Below are positions 18,704 through 22,744 of a DNA stretch of 22,744 nucleotides, one piece after another. The first letter of the stretch is position 1. Every line of letters starts with the position of its first letter. The DNA is from Azoarcus sp. (GTDB taxonomy: Bacteria; Pseudomonadota; Gammaproteobacteria; Burkholderiales; Rhodocyclaceae), in NCBI GenBank assembly GCA_023230755.1, contig JALNWS010000048.1, positions 1 to 22,744 on the forward strand, given 5' to 3'. The notes under the pieces were generated by a model. That model had not been told where the DNA came from. It worked only from the letters and a program-made list of their open reading frames with translations, and did no database searches. Both the position numbers and the translations under genes were made by a program.

Positions 18704-21556
18704 ATGAGTCTTCTCCTGATCGTGCTCCTGCCTTTCCTCGGCGCGCTGCTGCCCGCGCTGATGATCCGTGCCGGGCGCAATGCCTGTGCGACGGGAACCT
18801 TCGTCACCACGCTGCTCGCGTTCATCGGCCTCATGTCGCATGCGCCGGCGCTGTTTCGCGGTGAGGTGATTCATGCCGGCTGGGACTGGCTTCCCGGTCT
18901 CGGTCTCAACGTCAATTTCTTTCTCGACGGGCTGGGCTTTTTCTTTGCGGCGCTGATTCTCGGCATTGGCTTGCTGATCATCGTCTATGCGCGTTACTAC
19001 CTGTCCAAGGATGATCCGATGGGCAGTTTCTATGCCTATCTGCTGCTCTTTCAGGGGGCGATGGTGGGTATCGTGCTGTCCGACAATATCCTGCTTCTGC
19101 TCATTTTCTGGGAACTCACCAGCCTGTCGTCCTTCCTGCTGATCGGATACTGGAAGCACCTGCCCGAAGGCAGGCAGGGCGCGCGGATGGCCCTGACCGT
19201 GACTGGCGGCGGTGGTCTGGCGATGATCGCCGGCATGCTGATTCTCGGCAACATCGCGGGCTCTTACGACCTCAGCGTGATTCTGCAGCAAGGCGAGTTG
19301 ATCCGCTCTTCGCCCGACTATCTGCTGGCGCTGGTGCTGATCCTTGTCGGCTGTTTCAGCAAATCGGCACAGTTCCCCTTCCATTTCTGGCTGCCGCACG
19401 CAATGGCTGCGCCCACGCCGGTGTCGGCCTACCTGCACTCGGCCACCATGGTGAAGGCGGGCCTGTTTCTGATGGCGCGACTGTGGCCCGTGCTCGCCGG
19501 TACCGACGAGTGGTTCTATCTGGTGGCCACGACCGGACTGCTGACCATGTTGCTCGGTGCGGTGGTTGCCCTGTTCAAGGACGACCTCAAGGGGTTGCTG
19601 GCGTACTCCACCGTCAGTCACCTCGGTCTGGTAACCATGCTGTTCGGGTTCGGCACGCCAATGGCTGCGACCGCAGGGGTGTTCCACATTCTCAATCACG
19701 CCACCTTCAAGGCGGCGCTGTTCATGAATGCAGGCATCATCGACCACGAAGCCGGCACGCGTGATGTCCGGCGCCTCGGCGGCCTGATGCACCTGATGCC
19801 GGTTACCGCCACGTTGGGCATGCTGGCTGCAGCGTCGATGGCCGGGCTGCCCCTGCTCAACGGCTTCCTGTCCAAGGAGATGATGCTGCACGAGGCGGCC
19901 AACACCACGTGGGGCGGGCAGGCCTGGCTGCTGGCTGCAGTGGCGACATTTGCGGCCTGCTTCTCCGTCGCGTATTCCTTCCGCTTCATCGCGCATGTGT
20001 TCATGGGGCCGGCACGCAACGACTATCCCCATCATCCCCACGACCCCCCCGTCGGCATGTGGCTGCCGCCTGCCCTGCTGGTGGTGCTGGTGGTGCTGAT
20101 CGGGATTTTTCCCGACACGACGGCCGGGGCGCTGGTGGCGCTGGTATCGCGGGCGGTGACGGGGGGCGAAGTGCTCGACTATCACCTCGCCCTGTGGCAC
20201 GGCGTGACGCCGGCGCTTGGGATGAGCGTGATCGCCGTGCTTGCTGGCACGGTGCTGATCCGTTCCTACGGGCGTGTGCGGCGCGTATGGCTGGCTGGTC
20301 CTCATCCCGAAGCAAAGCGCATTTTTGATGGGCTGACCTCAGGCGCGGTCAAGCTTGCCCAAGGCTTCACGCATGGTCTGCATAACGGGTCCCTGCAACG
20401 TTACCTGGCCTGCATGCTGGCCGCTTTCCTCGTGGTCGGTTATGCCGTGTTCGAGAGCAGTTCGCACGCGGCGGGCACGCGTATGCTGCTGGCAGCAACG
20501 CCGATCGCCATCGTGGGCTGGATTCTGTTGATGGGGGCCTGCATTGCGGTTGTGCTGATGCACCGCCAACGTTTGCTGGCACTCGTGGTCGTGGGGGTGG
20601 TCGGCCTCATGGTGTCGATCGGATTTGTCTACTTTTCGGCCCCGGATCTGGCGCTGACCCAGATTTCGGTCGAAGTGGTCACGGTCATTCTGATGTTGCT
20701 CGCGTTGAACTTTCTGCCTAAGCAGTCCCCGCGGGAATCCAGCACTGGACGCCGCTTGCGGGACGGGGTGCTGGCCGTCGCCGCAGGGCTCGGCGTGGGT
20801 GGTGCGGCGTGGGCGGTGCTCACCCGCGACTTCGAGACCCTGTCCGGCTACTATCTTGAGCAGGCCGTTCCTGGTGGCGGTGGAACCAATGTGGTCAATG
20901 TGATCCTGGTGGATTTTCGGGGCTTCGATACTTTTGGCGAGATCATTGTGCTCGGTATCGCCGCACTGTCCATCTTTGCGCTGCTCGACGGCCTCATGGC
21001 CAGTGCGGCCGGTCGCCGCCTGCAGTCCTGGGAGCCTGATCAGGCGCGTGCTGCCGACCGCCACCCGATGATGCTGGCCGTGGCAACGCGGGCGATGCTG
21101 CCGCTGGCGCTGATGGTCGGGGTCTATATCTTCCTGCGCGGACACAACGTGCCTGGCGGTGGTTTCATTGCCGGTCTGGTCGTCGCGGTGGCGCTGATCG
21201 TGCAGTACATGGCGAGCGGATTCGGTTGGGCTGCGCAGCGCATGAAGATGGATTATCACGGGCTGGTCGGCACGGGCGTGCTGGTAGCTGCAGCGACCGG
21301 TCTGGGGGCGCTTGTGGTGGGCTATCCCTTCCTGACCAGTACGGTCTGGCATTTCGATCTTCCGCTGATTGGCGAGCTGCACATCGCCTCTGCGATGTTC
21401 TTCGATACCGGCGTCTTCCTGGTCGTGGTGGGCGCGACAATGCTTGCACTGGCCAACCTTTCCCGGGTCGGGCGTCACGCCGAACATCTACTGGTCAATC
21501 GCGAGCCGATGGATGTCGATCCTTCGCATTCGCTTACCGTTGCGGGAGAGCATTGA
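18704..21556 (+). CDS. mrpA: Multisubunit Na+/H+ antiporter, fused subunits A and B
   Basis: A 950-residue polytopic inner-membrane protein, the largest subunit of the Mrp cation/proton antiporter (also named Mnh, Pha or Sha). The N-terminal ~500 residues are the NuoL-like proton channel: FLDGLGFFFAALILGIGLL, Glu137 in IFWELTSLSSFLLIG, Lys220 in GCFSKSAQFPFHFWLPHA, and His245/Lys251 in SAYLHSATMVKAG. A second NuoJ-like part follows (~600-700, SAPDLALTQISVEVVTVIL). The last ~160 residues are an MnhB domain (MVGVYIFLRGHNVPGGGFIAGLV, with a conserved PGGGF). Separate in Bacillus, A and B are fused here, the group-2 layout known from proteobacteria such as rhizobial PhaAB. ATG at 18704 has a modest GGA site. 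mrpC follows after one base. Confidence 0.94.
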   Translation: MSLLLIVLLPFLGALLPALMIRAGRNACATGTFVTTLLAFIGLMSHAPALFRGEVIHAGWDWLPGLGLNVNFFLDGLGFFFAALILGIGLLIIVYARYYLSKDDPMGSFYAYLLLFQGAMVGIVLSDNILLLLIFWELTSLSSFLLIGYWKHLPEGRQGARMALTVTGGGGLAMIAGMLILGNIAGSYDLSVILQQGELIRSSPDYLLALVLILVGCFSKSAQFPFHFWLPHAMAAPTPVSAYLHSATMVKAGLFLMARLWPVLAGTDEWFYLVATTGLLTMLLGAVVALFKDDLKGLLAYSTVSHLGLVTMLFGFGTPMAATAGVFHILNHATFKAALFMNAGIIDHEAGTRDVRRLGGLMHLMPVTATLGMLAAASMAGLPLLNGFLSKEMMLHEAANTTWGGQAWLLAAVATFAACFSVAYSFRFIAHVFMGPARNDYPHHPHDPPVGMWLPPALLVVLVVLIGIFPDTTAGALVALVSRAVTGGEVLDYHLALWHGVTPALGMSVIAVLAGTVLIRSYGRVRRVWLAGPHPEAKRIFDGLTSGAVKLAQGFTHGLHNGSLQRYLACMLAAFLVVGYAVFESSSHAAGTRMLLAATPIAIVGWILLMGACIAVVLMHRQRLLALVVVGVVGLMVSIGFVYFSAPDLALTQISVEVVTVILMLLALNFLPKQSPRESSTGRRLRDGVLAVAAGLGVGGAAWAVLTRDFETLSGYYLEQAVPGGGGTNVVNVILVDFRGFDTFGEIIVLGIAALSIFALLDGLMASAAGRRLQSWEPDQARAADRHPMMLAVATRAMLPLALMVGVYIFLRGHNVPGGGFIAGLVVAVALIVQYMASGFGWAAQRMKMDYHGLVGTGVLVAAATGLGALVVGYPFLTSTVWHFDLPLIGELHIASAMFFDTGVFLVVVGATMLALANLSRVGRHAEHLLVNREPMDVDPSHSLTVAGEH

Positions 21557-21557
21557 G

Positions 21558-21944
21558 ATGGAGTTCCTGTTGGCGAGTGCCGTTGGCGGGCTGACCGCGG
21601 CCGGGGTCTACCTGCTGCTGCGTGCCCGCACCTTTTCCGTCGTGCTCGGCGTTGCACTTCTGTCCTACGCAACCAACGTATTCCTGTTTGCGATGGGGCG
21701 TCTCGCGGCGAATGCGCCACCAGTGATCTCGGATCACGCGACGGTCTACACCGACCCGCTGCCACAGGCGCTCGTGCTGACGGCGATCGTGATTTCATTC
21801 GGCATGACGGCGGTGGTGGTAGTGATGGCGCTGCGCAGTTACCTTGAGAGCGACTCCGACCATATCGACGGCACGGGACTTGCGCAGGCGGGGCAGCCAG
21901 AGCCGGTGGTGGTGCCGGTTGAGGTTTCGGAGGGCGGGCGATGA
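21558..21944 (+). CDS. mrpC: Na+/H+ antiporter subunit C
   Basis: A 128-residue inner-membrane subunit homologous to NuoK, with three predicted helices (~4-22, 27-48, 71-94). It shows the subunit C pattern VVLGVALLSYATNVFLFAMG and DPLPQALVLTAIVISFGMTA. It holds the antiporter modules together within the Mrp complex. The start is ATG 21558, one base after the mrpA stop and with GGGAGAG upstream inside mrpA; the frame is open further upstream within mrpA but not family-like. The C-terminal ~30 residues are a soluble tail ending in a valine- and proline-rich stretch. Its stop overlaps the mrpD start by 4 bp (ATGA, 21941-21944). Confidence 0.93.
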   Translation: MEFLLASAVGGLTAAGVYLLLRARTFSVVLGVALLSYATNVFLFAMGRLAANAPPVISDHATVYTDPLPQALVLTAIVISFGMTAVVVVMALRSYLESDSDHIDGTGLAQAGQPEPVVVPVEVSEGGR

Positions 21945-22744
21945 ATCAGTGGATCATCTTCGCCATTTTGCTGCCTGCGTTGATGGCGCCAGTGCTGGTG
22001 CTGGCGGCGCGCCACGACATCGTGCTGGCGCGGGCGCTGTCGGTTGCGGCCAGCGTGTGTCAGCTCGTGCTGGCGGTGGGGCTGATGGTGTCAGCTTCGT
22101 CCGAGCCGCCGCAAATGTACGCGCTTGGCGACTGGCCGGCGCCGTTTGGCATCGTCCTTGTGCTTGATCGCCTGTCGGCCCTGATGTTGCTGTTGTCCGC
22201 GTTGCTGTCGCTGCTGGTCCTGCTCTACGCCATCGGCGGATGGGATACCCGCGGTCGCCACTTTCATGCGTTGTGGCAGTTCCAGCTGATGGGCATCAAC
22301 GGGGCATTCCTGACCGGTGACTTCTTCAATCTGTTCGTCTTCTTCGAGATTCTGCTGATCGCATCCTATGGATTGATGGTTCATGGTGGTGGGCGCGACC
22401 GCATTGGTGCCGGCGTTCAGTACGTCGTGGTGAACCTGCTGGGCTCGACCCTGTTCCTGATTTCGGTGGGCATGATCTACAGCGTGACCGGCACGCTCAA
22501 CATGGCCGACCTTGCGCTCAAGGTGCCGGAGCTGGCCGCCGGGGATCGTGCCATTTTGCACGTCGGCGCCTTGCTGCTGCTGCTGGTGTTCGGGGTCAAG
22601 GCGGCACTGGTGCCCCTCCATTTCTGGCTGCCGGGCACTTATGCCAATGCACCCGCGCCGGTCGCTGCGCTGTTTGCGATCATGACCAAGGTCGGCGCGT
22701 ATTCGATCATCCGGCTGTATGTGCTGGCTTTCGGTGCCGAGGCC
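21941..22744 (+). CDS. mrpD: Na+/H+ antiporter subunit D (cut by window end)
   Basis: The frame is open for 268 codons to the last base of the window, about half of a normal MrpD (~500). It is a NuoM/NuoN-like proton channel subunit in the inner membrane. Key features are VLDRLSALMLLLSALLSLLV (74-93), GDFFNLFVFFEILLIASYGL with Glu136 (equivalent of Bacillus Glu137), Lys220 in FGVKAALVPLHFWLPGTYA, and Lys250 in FAIMTKVGAYSIIR. All are essential-type charged residues of the channel, so this copy looks functional. The start codon overlaps the mrpC stop (ATGA), showing translational coupling. Subunits E, F and G should follow beyond the window. Confidence 0.93.
   Translation, partial: MNQWIIFAILLPALMAPVLVLAARHDIVLARALSVAASVCQLVLAVGLMVSASSEPPQMYALGDWPAPFGIVLVLDRLSALMLLLSALLSLLVLLYAIGGWDTRGRHFHALWQFQLMGINGAFLTGDFFNLFVFFEILLIASYGLMVHGGGRDRIGAGVQYVVVNLLGSTLFLISVGMIYSVTGTLNMADLALKVPELAAGDRAILHVGALLLLLVFGVKAALVPLHFWLPGTYANAPAPVAALFAIMTKVGAYSIIRLYVLAFGAEA

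Noticed and set aside
18353..20305. 650-codon open frame on the minus strand opposite mrpA
   Set aside because: Low-complexity Gln/His/Arg/Gly-rich translation with no family pattern; it mirrors the strongly supported mrpA frame and is a product of high GC codon bias.

Overview
This is a GC-rich chromosomal window with dense, mostly housekeeping genes. The families suggest a betaproteobacterium, most likely Rhodocyclales (Azoarcus/Thauera/Aromatoleum-like). Indicators are a long argB, cytosolic AmpD, GTP-type PEPCK divergent from a malic enzyme/PTA fusion, stand-alone RfaE2, and a group-2 Mrp operon with fused A and B subunits. That placement is an inference from gene content, not a database match. 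I see no tRNA, rRNA, CRISPR array, insertion sequence or phage gene.

Layout. (1) 1-2400, minus strand: the N-terminal part of an exported beta-helix protein, argB, and an Hsp20 chaperone with a sigma-32-like promoter; two clear intrinsic terminators separate them. (2) 2441-4922, minus: three genes joined by two 4-bp stop/start overlaps, reading receiver-TPR protein, then a guanyl-specific RNase lipoprotein, then its barstar-family inhibitor. (3) 5087-7468, minus: recQ and rfaE2. (4) 7653-9215, plus: ampD and a lytic transglycosylase. The second gene has its own promoter in the end of ampD and a roughly 275-nt leader with hairpins. (5) 9240-12342, minus: a class I aminotransferase and pckG, with pckG's terminator just before the aminotransferase ribosome binding site. 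(6) 12729-17426, plus: maeB, a patatin-like phospholipase and a PBP7-type D,D-endopeptidase. (7) 17463-18257, minus: an IclR-family regulator. (8) 18704 to the right edge, plus: mrpAB, mrpC and mrpD, cut off by the window.

How the parts connect. pckG and maeB face away from each other across a 386-bp control region and together set flux between C4 acids and PEP/pyruvate. That region has a palindrome, TTTCGC-N3-GTGAAA, that recurs with the same twelve outer bases just upstream of the iclR-type gene, so the regulator may control itself and this metabolic node. AmpD, the lytic transglycosylase and the endopeptidase all act in murein turnover. The Mrp operon would give Na+/H+ antiport and pH/sodium tolerance.

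The best candidates for something not well described are the coupled receiver-TPR/RNase/barstar operon, whose receiver has Glu at the phospho-acceptor position, the shared IclR-type operator, and the structured leader of the transglycosylase gene.
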